Shown: positions 16,210 through 25,260, counted from the stretch's first letter. The stretch: 64,000 nucleotides of DNA from Pseudomonas vlassakiae (GCF_014269035.2 NZ_JABWRP020000020.1:1-64000); one strand, 5' to 3'. Numbers and translations are program-made. The notes: generated by a model not told the origin, from the sequence alone.

Positions 16210-17229
16210 TTACTGCAAATGCACGTTCAGTTCGTTTGCGGCCTGACGCATCGCTGCCTTCACCGCCGGCACCTGGCTCAACGGGTTGAGCAGCCCATAG
16301 TCATGGATCATCCCGTTGTAGCGCACCGAGGTCACCGTCACGCCTGCCGCATTCAACTTGCGTGCATACGCCTCGCCCTCATCGCGCAGCACATCGAACT
16401 CGGCCGTCTGCACCAGCGCTGGCGGCAGGCCCTTGAGTTGCTCGCTGCTGGCGCGCAGCGGCGAGGCGTAGATCTCTGCCCGTGCCTTGGCATCGGTGGT
16501 GTAGTTGTCCCAGAACCACTTCATCATCCCGGTGGTCAGGAAGTGCCCTTCGGCAAACTGCTGGTACGAAGCAGTCTCGAAGCTGGCATCGGTCACCGGC
16601 CACAGCAGCAGCTGGAAGCGCAGGGCCGGGGTGCCGGCCTGCTTGGCCTTGAGGGCGACCACCGCGGCCATGTTGCCGCCGACGCTGTTGCCGGCCACGG
16701 CCAGGCGTTTGCCGTCGACACCGATTTCCTGGCCGTGTTCAGCCACCCACCGGGTCGCGGCGTAGGCCTGGTTGATCGCCGTCGGGTAGTGCGATTCAGG
16801 GGATGGGGTGTAGTCCACATAGACGGCCACTGCGCCGGAACCCACCACCAGGTCGCGGATCAGCCGCTGGTGGGTCGGGAAGTCGCCGAGCACCCAGCCG
16901 CCACCGTGGAAGAACATGAACACCGGCAGCTCACCTTTGACATTGGCCGGGCGCACCACCTGCAGCTTGATCGACTGGCCGTTGGCCTGGATGGTGCGTT
17001 CCTTGACCTCGATACCGGACAGGTCGACCTTCACCGACGCCTGGGCTCCGGTCAGCACGGCGCGGGCGTCTTTCGGGCTGAGCTGTTCGAGCGGCTTGCC
17101 GCCGCCTTGCTCCAGCGCTTCGAGGAAGGCCTGGGTGTGCTGCTCGACGCCTGGGCTGCCTGCAGCGAAAGCGCTGGACACGGACAGGGCGAGGAGGGAG
17201 GCGGTGAGGGTTTTGTGGACAATGTTCAT
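16210..17229 (-). CDS. Secreted alpha/beta hydrolase, hormone-sensitive-lipase family
   Basis: Exported esterase or lipase, 339 residues. Signal peptide MNIVHKTLTASLLALSVSS with AFA cleavage near residue 22. Catalytic features are complete: oxyanion-hole HGGG at 108-111, nucleophile Ser182 in GNSVGG, Asp279 in AEFDVLRDEG and His309 in MIHDYG. The HSL/group IV family hydrolyses short- to medium-chain esters. Divergent from a LysR regulator with 146 bp between, which is the probable regulator. Confidence 0.9.
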   Translation of the reverse strand: MNIVHKTLTASLLALSVSSAFAAGSPGVEQHTQAFLEALEQGGGKPLEQLSPKDARAVLTGAQASVKVDLSGIEVKERTIQANGQSIKLQVVRPANVKGELPVFMFFHGGGWVLGDFPTHQRLIRDLVVGSGAVAVYVDYTPSPESHYPTAINQAYAATRWVAEHGQEIGVDGKRLAVAGNSVGGNMAAVVALKAKQAGTPALRFQLLLWPVTDASFETASYQQFAEGHFLTTGMMKWFWDNYTTDAKARAEIYASPLRASSEQLKGLPPALVQTAEFDVLRDEGEAYARKLNAAGVTVTSVRYNGMIHDYGLLNPLSQVPAVKAAMRQAANELNVHLQ

Positions 17230-17375
17230 GAGCGAATCCTTTTCTGTTCAAGTGTTGGTAGTGGGCGTCTTGCCTGGCCTTCAGGGCCATCGCTGCGACC
17301 TGTGCGTAGATTAAGCAGGTGCATTGGCGGGAAAAAGCCGCTATAAAGCGTTTGACTGTCACCAAGAGCGAGACA

Positions 17376-18260
17376 ATGAACCCCTACGAAGACATGCGCA
17401 TCTTTGCCCAGGTCATGGAGGCCGGCAGTTTCACCGCCGCTGCCGACCGCCTGGGCATGTCCAAGCAATCGGTCAGCCGCCGCCTGATGCAGCTCGAAGA
17501 GCGCCTCGGCGTGCGCTTGTTGAACCGCTCCACCCGCCGCCTGGACGCTACGCCGCTGGGCCAGCACTACTACCAGTCGGCACTGCGCCTGCTGGGCGAG
17601 GTGCAGCAGGTGGAACACGACATCAGCGGCCAGGCCCAGGCCCTGCGCGGCACGTTGCGCCTGAGTGCGCCGCTGTCGTTCGCCATGGCCCACCTGGGCT
17701 GCCTGCTGACCGAGTTTCTGCAGTTGCACCCGCAGGTGGATGTGGAGGTGGACCTCAGTGATCGCGCGGTGGACCTGATCGGCGAGGGTTATGACCTGGC
17801 GCTGCGTATCGGCGCGCTGGAGGACTCCAGCCTGATTGCCCGGCGCATTGCCGATGTCGAACGGGTGTATTGCGCGAGCCCGGCCTACCTCGACGCACGG
17901 GGTGTGCCGACCAGGCCTGAGCAGCTGGCCGAGCATGACTGCCTGCCCTATGGCCATTCACGTCAGGTGCAATGGCAGTTCCGCCAGGGCGGCAAGGCCC
18001 AGGCGATCCAGGTCACCGGGCGAATGCGGGCGAACAACGGCGAGTTGCTGCGGGAAGCGGCGGTTGCCGGGATGGGGGTGACCTACCTGCCGACCTTCAT
18101 TGTCGGGCAGGCGCTGGCGGACGGGCGGCTGGTGACGGTGCTGGATGAATGGATACCGCCGGCGTTGCAGTTGTCGGCAGTGTATCCCCAGCACCGACAG
18201 GTGGCGCGACCGGTGCAGGGGTTTGTGAGCTTCCTGCGCGAGCGGTTGACTCAACTCTGA
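17376..18260 (+). CDS. LysR-family transcriptional regulator
   Basis: LysR-type regulator, 294 residues, of the CrgA-like branch: MNPYEDMRIFAQVMEAGSFT, LGMSKQSVSRRLMQLEERLG in the HTH, and LALRIGALEDSS, ASPAYLDARG in the effector domain. ATG 17376 gives the standard start; upstream residues to 17319 do not look like a LysR N-terminus. Divergent from the secreted esterase, its likely target. Confidence 0.88.
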   Translation: MNPYEDMRIFAQVMEAGSFTAAADRLGMSKQSVSRRLMQLEERLGVRLLNRSTRRLDATPLGQHYYQSALRLLGEVQQVEHDISGQAQALRGTLRLSAPLSFAMAHLGCLLTEFLQLHPQVDVEVDLSDRAVDLIGEGYDLALRIGALEDSSLIARRIADVERVYCASPAYLDARGVPTRPEQLAEHDCLPYGHSRQVQWQFRQGGKAQAIQVTGRMRANNGELLREAAVAGMGVTYLPTFIVGQALADGRLVTVLDEWIPPALQLSAVYPQHRQVARPVQGFVSFLRERLTQL

Positions 18261-18269
18261 AACCGCGCT

Positions 18270-18337
18270 GGCTTCTTCGCGGGTACACCACAGTTTTCAA
18301 GGTCTGTGGCGGACCTGTGGGAACCCGCGAAGAAGCC
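18270..18337. terminator. Long inverted repeat between LysR and soxG
   Basis: ggcttcttcgcgggt and its exact inverted complement (15 bp each) enclose a 38-nt loop. Located between the convergent stops of the LysR gene (18260) and soxG (18346). It is a relative of the 15391-15422 palindrome with a stretched loop and probably serves both transcripts. Confidence 0.6.
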
Positions 18338-18345
18338 CGTGCAGG

Positions 18346-18939
18346 TCAACGCATCAGCTGATCCACTCCGATCCACCCGCCATGGAACTCATCCATGGCA
18401 TCCAGCACTGCCTCCTGGAAGTACGCCAGCGATGCCCGATCGAACAGCAGTTGCAATGCCGGCAACCCATCACTGCCGACATTCACCACGATCACATTGA
18501 TCCGCGCCGCCGATGTCTGCGCCACGGCACCGACGGGAAACGCCTGCAGACGCAAATCGACCCCGCACAACTTGGCCATCACCGCACTGCAATACTCCCC
18601 CGACAACTGCAACCAGGCATGGCTGTCCTGACGCGGCAGCAGGTAGTTGCGCCGGGCATCCTGTACCCAGCGCTGTTCTTCGCTGGCAACCCGTGCGCCC
18701 TGGTCGGCCAGGCTGCCCAGTAGCAGGTACTCGCTGGCCGACAGGCGCGCCACCCAGCCGCCGTCACCCTGGCGCAAGGCCTGGTTGGGTAGCGAGGGCA
18801 GCTGGTAGCCATGCGCTTGCAGGTAGTCAGCAGCGTCACCCCCGCGAAACCCGACCCGCGCCAGTCCGGTCAGGTCGGTCAACGCACAGGCGTGCAAAAG
18901 GCTGCGTGGGAGGTAGGCTTCGGCTTTCAGGCTGGTCAT
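18346..18939 (-). CDS. soxG: Sarcosine oxidase-like gamma subunit
   Basis: Gamma subunit of a heterotetrameric sarcosine-oxidase-type enzyme, 197 residues. It has a GcvT-related fold seen in LTGLARVGFRGGDAADYLQ and WLQLSGEYCSAVMAKLCGVDL, and no cofactor motif, as expected for this structural subunit. It starts 3 bp after the soxA stop and is the last gene of purU-folD-soxB-soxD-soxA-soxG. Identity rests on operon position as well as sequence. Confidence 0.87.
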   Translation of the reverse strand: MTSLKAEAYLPRSLLHACALTDLTGLARVGFRGGDAADYLQAHGYQLPSLPNQALRQGDGGWVARLSASEYLLLGSLADQGARVASEEQRWVQDARRNYLLPRQDSHAWLQLSGEYCSAVMAKLCGVDLRLQAFPVGAVAQTSAARINVIVVNVGSDGLPALQLLFDRASLAYFQEAVLDAMDEFHGGWIGVDQLMR

Positions 18940-18942
18940 GGC

Positions 18943-21846
18943 TCAGAGTTCCTGGCGCAGGTTGTCGGGATCAAGGAAGGGCAGTGGCACCACCTGGGCA
19001 CTGACCATCACGCCGCCTTCCACGCGGATCGGGATGTGCATGCCAGGCGTCGCCTGATGGGCTCCGGCGTAGGCCAGGCCGATGATCTGCCCGAGGGTCT
19101 GCGAGTACTCGCAGGAGGTGACGTTGCCGCTGATGTCCGGGCCGTCCAGCACCAGGTGGCCCTCCAGCGGCTGCGGGCTGCCCTTGGGCAGGGTGAAGCC
19201 GATCAGCTTGCGCTTGAGCGGCTGCGCTTCGAGGATTTCGATCGAGCGCTTGCCGACGAAGAACGGCTTCTTGCGGCCAATCGCCCACTGCATGTCGATC
19301 TCTGCCGGGTGGGTCATGCCGTCGGTATCCTGGCTGATGATCACGTGGCCTTTTTCCAGGCGCAGCAGGCGCTGGGTCTCGACCCCGAACGGGCGGATGC
19401 CCAGCCCGGCACCGGCCTGCATCAGCGCGTCCCACAGGCGCTCGGCATGGCGCGCCGGCACATGCACTTCATAACCCAGCTCGCCGACGAAGCCGACTCG
19501 CAGGATGCGCGCCGGGATGCCGGCCACCGTGCCCAGGCGCACCCCCAGATAAGGGAAGGCTTCGGCGGACAGCTCGACATCGTCGCAGACCTTGGCCAGC
19601 ACCTGGCGCGACAGCGGCCCGGCCAGGTTGACCGCGGCCAGGGCGGCGGTGACGTTGGCGATGTCCACGTCCAGCCGCCACTGCGCGTTCCACTTGAGCA
19701 TCTGCTGGTAGATGCGGTCGACGCCGCTGGTGGTGGCGGTGACGTAGAAGTGCTGCTCGGCCAGGTGCGCGCAAACGCCGTCATCGATCACCACGCCGTG
19801 CTCGTTGGTCATCAGCGCATAGCGGGTGCGGCCGATGGCCAGCTTGGCAAAGCCGAAGGTGTACAGGCGCTCCAGCAGTTCGGCGGCATCGGGGCCGCGC
19901 ACATCCAGGCCGCCGAGGGTGGAAACGTCGATCAGGCCGACCTTCTCGCGCACATGGCGGGCTTCTTCCTGCACGCAGCGCTCGCGGTGTTCCGGCTTGC
20001 CGTAGAAGGCCGGGCGCTGCCAGCTGCCAGCGGGCATCATCTGCGCGCCCGCTTGCAGGTGTCGGCGGTGCATCGGCGTCTGCCGGTACGGGTCGAACGC
20101 ACGGCCGGCCACATGCGCAAGTTTCTCGGCCTGGAAGGGTGGGCGGGCAGTGGTCACGCCGGTTTCGCTGATGCTGCGGCCGGTGGCCCGGGCCACCAGG
20201 CGGGCGGTGGGCAATGCCGAGTGACGGCCCTGGGACGGGCCCATGCCGACCGTGGAGAAGCGCTTGACCAGCTGTACGTCGCGGTAACCGCTGCGGGTGG
20301 CATTGACGATATCGCGCACCTGCAGGTCCTCGTCGAAGTCGACGAAGTCCTTGCCCTTGGGGTGCGGGAAGATCGGCCAGGGGAAGTTGACCTTGGCCTC
20401 GGCCACGTACGGCGGTGGCGTGAGGGCTGGCACCCCGAGTGCCGCGAGGGCGTCGGCGGCGCCGCGGCTGGCGTCGGTGAGCACGTTGTCCAGGCGGTGG
20501 CGGCCGTTCACCGAACCTGCGATGTCCAGGCCAGCGGGCAGGCTGCTGATGGCGAACTCGTCGCGGTCGACGTCATAGGCCAGCTTGCCACCGGCCTGGC
20601 ACAGCAACTGATACACCGGCATGTAGCCGGCAGACATGCACAGCAGGTCGCAGGCCACGCGCAGGCCGTGATCGCCAACCTTGCCCTGGCCGGTGATCGG
20701 GCGGATTTCTGCGCCCGTGACATGGCGCATGCCCGCTTCGTGCAAGGCCTCGTAGACGGTGCTGCCGAGGTGCAGGGGAATGTCGCGACGCTCCAGCTCG
20801 CTGGCCAGCGCGGCATCGGCAGGCGCGGCGCGCATGTCGACCAGGGCGGCGACGGCCACGCCTTGCTCCTGCAGGTCCAGCGCGGCCAGGTAGCCGTCAT
20901 CGTGGCCGGTGAGCACCACTGCACGTTGCCCCGGCTTGACGGCATACAACTTCATCAGCCGCTGCGCGGCGCTGGTCAGCATCACCCCAGGCAGGTCGTT
21001 GTTGCGGAACACCACCGGCTGATCGAACGACCCGGCCGCCACCAGGCAGCGGCTGGCGCGCACCTTGTACAGCCGCTTGTGCTGGATCACCGGCAGGTAG
21101 TTGTCGGTGAACCAACCGTTGCAGGTGGCCTCGCACAGCACCTGGATGTTCGGCTGGCCTGCGACGGCAGCCAGCAGTTCCTGGCGCAGGCTGGCGGCGC
21201 GGGTGCCGGCGATGTCGAAGCGGGCGTAGGTCAGCGAGCCGCCGAGTACCGGCTGTTGCTCGATCAGCAGCACCTTGGCTCCGGCATTGGCGGCGTCCAG
21301 CGCGGCGCGCAGGCCGGCCGGGCCGGCACCGATCACGGCCAGGTCCACGAACAGGTAGGCCTTGTCGTAGTACTGCGGCTTGAAACCGAGGTCGAGTACG
21401 CCGAGGCCAGCCTTCTTGCGAATCAGCGGTTCCCACCGCTGCCACATGCCCTTGGGCTTGTAGAACGCGCGGTAGTAGAAACCCACCGGCATGAAGCGCG
21501 AGAACTTGCCCAGGTAGGCGTCGCGGTCGCGTTCCAGGCTGCCGTTGAAGTTCTGCCCGGTGACCACCAGGCCGTCACGGGCAGCCTCCATGTCGGCCAG
21601 CGCATTGGGCTCTTCGGGGAGCTGCACCAGGGTGTTGGCGTCCTGCCCGGCCATACTCAGCGGGCCACGCGGGCGGTGATATTTGAACGAGCGCGACAGC
21701 AGCCAGCGGCCGTTGCCGAGCAGTGCACTGGCGAGGGTGTCGCCGGCAAAGCCCGGGCACGCCTGGCCATCGAATTCGAAACACAAGGGCCGCTCGCGGT
21801 CGATCAGCAGGCCCATCGGCGCAGGGAGGCGAGTATGGCTGTTCAT
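18943..21846 (-). CDS. soxA: Sarcosine oxidase-like alpha subunit
   Basis: Alpha subunit, 967 residues. The N-terminus holds TLASALLGNGRWLLSRSFKYHRPRG near 37-61, then a dinucleotide-binding Rossmann motif VIGAGPAG at 171-178 with the paired IEQQPVLGG, and the C-terminal third (about 600-960) is a GcvT-like folate-binding domain (EKVGLIDVSTLGGLDVRGPD, RVGFVGELGYEVHVPA). In characterised enzymes this subunit binds NAD+ and tetrahydrofolate and captures the demethylated carbon as 5,10-methylene-THF. ATG 21846 overlaps the soxD stop as ATGA. The frame is open further upstream but that part is antisense-free noise. Confidence 0.92.
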   Translation of the reverse strand: MNSHTRLPAPMGLLIDRERPLCFEFDGQACPGFAGDTLASALLGNGRWLLSRSFKYHRPRGPLSMAGQDANTLVQLPEEPNALADMEAARDGLVVTGQNFNGSLERDRDAYLGKFSRFMPVGFYYRAFYKPKGMWQRWEPLIRKKAGLGVLDLGFKPQYYDKAYLFVDLAVIGAGPAGLRAALDAANAGAKVLLIEQQPVLGGSLTYARFDIAGTRAASLRQELLAAVAGQPNIQVLCEATCNGWFTDNYLPVIQHKRLYKVRASRCLVAAGSFDQPVVFRNNDLPGVMLTSAAQRLMKLYAVKPGQRAVVLTGHDDGYLAALDLQEQGVAVAALVDMRAAPADAALASELERRDIPLHLGSTVYEALHEAGMRHVTGAEIRPITGQGKVGDHGLRVACDLLCMSAGYMPVYQLLCQAGGKLAYDVDRDEFAISSLPAGLDIAGSVNGRHRLDNVLTDASRGAADALAALGVPALTPPPYVAEAKVNFPWPIFPHPKGKDFVDFDEDLQVRDIVNATRSGYRDVQLVKRFSTVGMGPSQGRHSALPTARLVARATGRSISETGVTTARPPFQAEKLAHVAGRAFDPYRQTPMHRRHLQAGAQMMPAGSWQRPAFYGKPEHRERCVQEEARHVREKVGLIDVSTLGGLDVRGPDAAELLERLYTFGFAKLAIGRTRYALMTNEHGVVIDDGVCAHLAEQHFYVTATTSGVDRIYQQMLKWNAQWRLDVDIANVTAALAAVNLAGPLSRQVLAKVCDDVELSAEAFPYLGVRLGTVAGIPARILRVGFVGELGYEVHVPARHAERLWDALMQAGAGLGIRPFGVETQRLLRLEKGHVIISQDTDGMTHPAEIDMQWAIGRKKPFFVGKRSIEILEAQPLKRKLIGFTLPKGSPQPLEGHLVLDGPDISGNVTSCEYSQTLGQIIGLAYAGAHQATPGMHIPIRVEGGVMVSAQVVPLPFLDPDNLRQEL

Positions 21847-22148
21847 CCGGCAATCTCCGGGCTGGCGGTGGGGCTGAAGTCGACGCGGCGGTCGAACACT
21901 TCCTTGGGGTCGAAGGTGCGCAGCACCTGGTCGGTGACAGTGTGGCGCTCGGCCAGGAACCAGTAGCTCGAGGCGTTGTGCAGCCACCACTCGGTGACCA
22001 CGCCGGCCAGGTTGTCGCTGTTGAACACGTAGTCGGCCCACTCGGCGTCCGTGCAGGTGGCCGGGTCGGGCATCTGCCTGAATTCGCCGCCATAGGTGAA
22101 CTCGCTGATGTTGCGCGGGCCGTTCAAGGGGCAGGTCATGATCTTCAT
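21843..22148 (-). CDS. soxD: Sarcosine oxidase-like delta subunit lacking zinc cysteines
   Basis: Delta subunit, 101 residues, with the family outline CPLNGPRNISEFTYGGE at 6-22 and EEWADYVF-like and WWLH stretches. In characterised sarcosine oxidases a zinc ion is held by Cys-x2-Cys near the N-terminus and His-x3-Cys later. Here only Cys6 and His57 remain; the other two positions are Asn9 and Ser61. It therefore belongs to a subfamily without the zinc site, also typical of N-methylglutamate-dehydrogenase-like complexes as far as I recall. Overlaps soxA by four bases and follows soxB by 13 bp. Confidence 0.88.
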   Translation of the reverse strand: MKIMTCPLNGPRNISEFTYGGEFRQMPDPATCTDAEWADYVFNSDNLAGVVTEWWLHNASSYWFLAERHTVTDQVLRTFDPKEVFDRRVDFSPTASPEIAG

Positions 22149-22161
22149 CGTCGTGTGCTCC

Positions 22162-23403
22162 TTAGTGGCTGGCCGCGGTGGCGCCCATTTCGTTGACTTG
22201 CCGGAAGCGGCTGAAGCGTTCCAGGGCGAACGGGGCGATCAATTCAGGTACCTTGCCGCCGCTGGCCACCAGTTCGGCCATGGTCTTGCCGCAGATCGGC
22301 GTGGCCTTGAAGCCCCAGGTGCCCCAGCCAGCGTCGAGGTAATAGTTGTCGACTGGCGACAGGCCCATGATCGGGCTGTAGTCCGGGGTCATGTCGGTCA
22401 TCCCGGCCCACTGGCGCATCAGCTTGGCGTTGGCCATGAACGGGAACATCTCGATGGCGTGGGCCAGCAGGCTTTCCTTGAGGTCGAGGGTGGAGCGGGT
22501 GTTGTACAGCGGGTACGGGTCGGAGCCGCCGCCGAAGACGATCTCGCCTCGGCTGGTCTGCTGCACGTAGCAATGCAATGCCGACGAACTCACCAGCGGG
22601 TCGAGGAATGGCTTGAATGGCTGGGTGACCATGGCCTGCAGCGGGTAGGTGTGGATCGGCGCACGGATGCCGGCCTTGGCCATCAGCAACGAACTGGCGC
22701 CGGCCACCGCCTGCACCACGCAGCCGCACTGCACGGTACCGCGGTTGGTCTTGACCGCTTCGATGCGGCCATTGCGGATCAGCAGGTCCTGCACTTCGGT
22801 CAGCTGATGGATTTCCACGCCGCGCTTGGCGGCCTGCCTGGCGTAGCCCCAGGCCACCGCGTCGTGCCGCGCGGTGGCGCCGTCGATGTGCCAGAGGCCG
22901 GCGAGCACCGGCAGGTGACCGGGGTCGAGGTTCAGGCTCGGCACCAGCTCGCGGATCTGCTGGCGGTCGATCATTTCGGTGCGCCCGCCGAAGTGCCTGT
23001 TGACCTCGGCGCGCTGGCGGAAGGCGCGCACGGTGGCGTCGGTGTGCGCCAGGGTCAGCTGGCCACGCTCGGAGTACATGATGTTGAAGTCGAACTCGTT
23101 GGACAGGTTCTGGAACATCCGCACGGATTCGGCGTAGAAGCGCACGCCCTCGCTGGTGAGGTAGTTGGAGCGGATCACCGCGGTGTTGCGTGCGGTGTTG
23201 CCGCCGCCCAGGTAGGCCTTTTCCAGCACGGCAACGTTGGTCACGCCGTGGTACTTGGCCAGGTGATAGGCGATGGCCAGGCCGTGGCCGCCGCCGCCGA
23301 TGATCACCACGTCGTAGCGCGGCTTGAGTTCGCACGGTGGCGGCAGGTCGACCTCCACCGGGTAGTCGGCGCTCAGGCCGTATTTCAGCAGGGCGAAAGG
23401 CAT
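22162..23403 (-). CDS. soxB: Sarcosine oxidase-like beta subunit (FAD/FMN)
   Basis: Catalytic beta subunit, 413 residues, of the DAO/glycine oxidase fold. FAD-binding motif VVIIGGGGHG at 32-41, EKAYLGGGNTARNTAVIRS at 61-79, ARHDAVAWG at 178-186 (the His region that carries covalent FMN in characterised enzymes) and the C-terminal FAD-contacting WGTWGFKATP. It oxidises the N-methyl amino acid in the cytoplasm. ATG 23403 follows CAGGAG and overlaps the folD 3' end by 19 bp. Confidence 0.92.
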   Translation of the reverse strand: MPFALLKYGLSADYPVEVDLPPPCELKPRYDVVIIGGGGHGLAIAYHLAKYHGVTNVAVLEKAYLGGGNTARNTAVIRSNYLTSEGVRFYAESVRMFQNLSNEFDFNIMYSERGQLTLAHTDATVRAFRQRAEVNRHFGGRTEMIDRQQIRELVPSLNLDPGHLPVLAGLWHIDGATARHDAVAWGYARQAAKRGVEIHQLTEVQDLLIRNGRIEAVKTNRGTVQCGCVVQAVAGASSLLMAKAGIRAPIHTYPLQAMVTQPFKPFLDPLVSSSALHCYVQQTSRGEIVFGGGSDPYPLYNTRSTLDLKESLLAHAIEMFPFMANAKLMRQWAGMTDMTPDYSPIMGLSPVDNYYLDAGWGTWGFKATPICGKTMAELVASGGKVPELIAPFALERFSRFRQVNEMGATAASH

Positions 23404-24296
23404 GGGGTGCGCTCCTGGAGGGCGGCCTGTTGCTGCAGGTCGAGGGCGAGCAGGGTGTTTTTCATCAGGTAGGCGATGGTCATCGGGCCGACGCCGCCGG
23501 GCACCGGGGTGATGGCGGCAACCTGGGGCAGGGCGGCCGCGAAGTCGACATCGCCGACCAGGCGGCTATGGCCGCCTTCTTCGATGCGGTTGATGCCGAC
23601 ATCGATCACCACCGCACCGGGCTTGAGCCACTCGGCGCCGACCAGGCGTGGCTTGCCGACCGCCGCGACGACGATGTCGGCCTGGCGGCACAGTGTCGGC
23701 AGACCGCGACTGCGTGAGTGCACCACGGTCACCGTGCAGTCGGCCTGCAGCAGCAACGCGGCCATCGGTTTGCCGACGATGTTCGAGCGGCCGATCACCA
23801 CGGCATGCTTGCCGCGCAGCTCGCCGCAGGCATCGCGCAGCAGGCGCATGCAGCCGCTGGGAGTGCAGGGCGTGAGCACATCGCGCCCCTGGGCCAGGCC
23901 GCCGACATTTTCACTGTGAAAACCATCGACGTCCTTCAGTGGGTCGATCGCCTGGAGGATGCGTTGTTCGTCGACGTGTCCTGGCAACGGCAGCTGCACC
24001 AGGATGCCGTTCACCCCGCTGTCACGGTTGAGCCGGTCGATCAGGGTCAGCAGTTGCGCCTGGGTGGTGTCGGCCGGCAGCCGGTGTTCCTGCGAACGAA
24101 TGCCCACTTCCTCGGCGCGTAGCACCTTGTTGCGTACATACACCTGGCTGGCCGCGTCGGCCCCGACCAGGACCACTGCCAGGCCTGGTTGCACACCGCC
24201 CTGGCGCAAGGTCTGCACCTGCTCGCGAACCTCGGCCAGCACCCGCGCTGCGGTGGCCTTGCCGTCGATCAGCTTGATGCTGGGGATGGCGCTCAT
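23385..24296 (-). CDS. folD: Bifunctional methylene-THF dehydrogenase/cyclohydrolase
   Basis: FolD, 303 residues, converting 5,10-methylene-THF to 10-formyl-THF with NADP+. Diagnostic stretches are VYVRNKVLRAEEVG (catalytic Lys in the YVxxK-type motif), GILVQLPLPGHVD, PCTPSGCMRLL and VVIGRSNIVGKPMAALL. About 20 residues longer than the usual 284, mainly at the C-terminus. Starts at an ATGA overlap with purU and overlaps soxB. Being embedded in the sox operon it is probably a pathway-specific copy that oxidises the carbon released by SoxBDAG, distinct from a housekeeping folD elsewhere. Confidence 0.93.
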   Translation of the reverse strand: MSAIPSIKLIDGKATAARVLAEVREQVQTLRQGGVQPGLAVVLVGADAASQVYVRNKVLRAEEVGIRSQEHRLPADTTQAQLLTLIDRLNRDSGVNGILVQLPLPGHVDEQRILQAIDPLKDVDGFHSENVGGLAQGRDVLTPCTPSGCMRLLRDACGELRGKHAVVIGRSNIVGKPMAALLLQADCTVTVVHSRSRGLPTLCRQADIVVAAVGKPRLVGAEWLKPGAVVIDVGINRIEEGGHSRLVGDVDFAAALPQVAAITPVPGGVGPMTIAYLMKNTLLALDLQQQAALQERTPCLSPC

Positions 24297-25159
24297 TTGA
24301 AGATCACCGTGCGGTCGTGGTTGAGGAACACCCGGTGCTCAAGGTGGTATTTGACTGCGCGGGACAGGGCGATGGTCTCGGTGTCGCGGCCGATCGCCAC
24401 CAGGTCGTCGGGGCTATAGGCGTGGTCCACGCGCTGCACTTCCTGTTCGATGATCGGGCCCTCGTCGAGGTCGCTGGTGACGTAGTGGGCGGTGGCGCCG
24501 ATCAGCTTGACGCCGCGCTGGTAGGCCTGGTGATAAGGCTTGGCGCCCTTGAAACCGGGCAGGAACGAGTGGTGGATATTGATCGCCCGGCCCGACAGCT
24601 GGCGGCACAGGTCGTCGGAGAGGATCTGCATGTAGCGCGCCAGCACCACCAGTTCGGTGCCGGTGTCCTCGACGATGCGCATCAATGCGGCTTCCTGCTC
24701 GGCCTTGGTGTCCTTGCTCAGCGGCAGGTAGACGAAGCGAATGCCCTGGCGCTCGGCCATTGGCCGCAAGTCGAGGTGGTTGGAGACCACGGCGGTGATG
24801 TGCATGTCCAGTTCGCCCTTGGCGTGGCGGTAGAGCAGGTCGGCCAGGCAGTGGTCGAACCTGCTCACCATCAGCAAGACGCGCAGGGGTCTGGCGCTGC
24901 TGTGCAGGCTCCAGTCCATGTCGAAACGCTGGGCGACATCGGCGAAACCTGCTTCCAGTTGTGGCGTGTCACCGCTGACACCGGCGTTGTAGCGGAACAC
25001 AGCGCGCATGAAGAAGCGGCCATTGTCCTCGTCGTCGAACTGCGCCATCTCGCTGATGTAGCAACCATGCTCGGCCAGGTAGGTGGTCACCGCAGCGACG
25101 ATGCCGGACACGGCCGGGCAGCTGACGCGCAGGATGAAGTGATCGGGAGCGGGGGGCAT
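24293..25159 (-). CDS. purU: Formyltetrahydrofolate deformylase
   Basis: PurU hydrolyses 10-formyl-THF to formate and THF, closing the one-carbon disposal route. The 288-residue product has an N-terminal ACT domain (about 6-85; HFILRVSCPAVSGIVAAVT) and a formyltransferase-like domain (about 90-288) with the active-site INIHHSFLPGFKGA and GATAHYVTSDLDEGPII. ATG 25159 gives normal length; an in-frame ATG at 25243 would add 28 residues of low similarity and would start directly beside a promoter-like palindrome. First gene of the operon, so the operon promoter should lie upstream of here. Confidence 0.92.
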   Translation of the reverse strand: MPPAPDHFILRVSCPAVSGIVAAVTTYLAEHGCYISEMAQFDDEDNGRFFMRAVFRYNAGVSGDTPQLEAGFADVAQRFDMDWSLHSSARPLRVLLMVSRFDHCLADLLYRHAKGELDMHITAVVSNHLDLRPMAERQGIRFVYLPLSKDTKAEQEAALMRIVEDTGTELVVLARYMQILSDDLCRQLSGRAINIHHSFLPGFKGAKPYHQAYQRGVKLIGATAHYVTSDLDEGPIIEQEVQRVDHAYSPDDLVAIGRDTETIALSRAVKYHLEHRVFLNHDRTVIFK

Positions 25160-25243
25160 GTCGGGTAGGCCTCGTGATCGGGTGGGGCAGGTCGGCACAA
25201 GGGCAAAAGGCGCTTCGCGGCGAGCGAAGGATTGTTTCTTCAT

Positions 25244-25260
25244 GGGAATATAAATTTCCC
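25244..25260. promoter_or_regulatory. GGGAA-N7-TTCCC palindrome upstream of purU-sox operon
   Basis: An AT-rich interrupted palindrome (gggaa and ttccc separated by tataaat) lies 85 bp upstream of the chosen purU start, in the 139-bp gap (25244-25382) shared with the divergent small protein gene. It is a candidate operator or core promoter of the purU-folD-sox operon. The regulator is unknown; no regulatory gene is adjacent. Confidence 0.35.

Noticed and set aside
18811..21966. A 1051-codon open frame on the plus strand
   Set aside because: It lies antisense to soxA, whose protein is clearly a sarcosine-oxidase alpha subunit, and its translation is dominated by Gln, His, Gly, Ala and Val runs typical of the antisense of GC-rich genes.
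25160..25243. Longer purU start at 25243
   Set aside because: It would add 28 residues without family similarity and place the ATG directly beside the operon's palindrome. The shorter start gives the normal PurU length.
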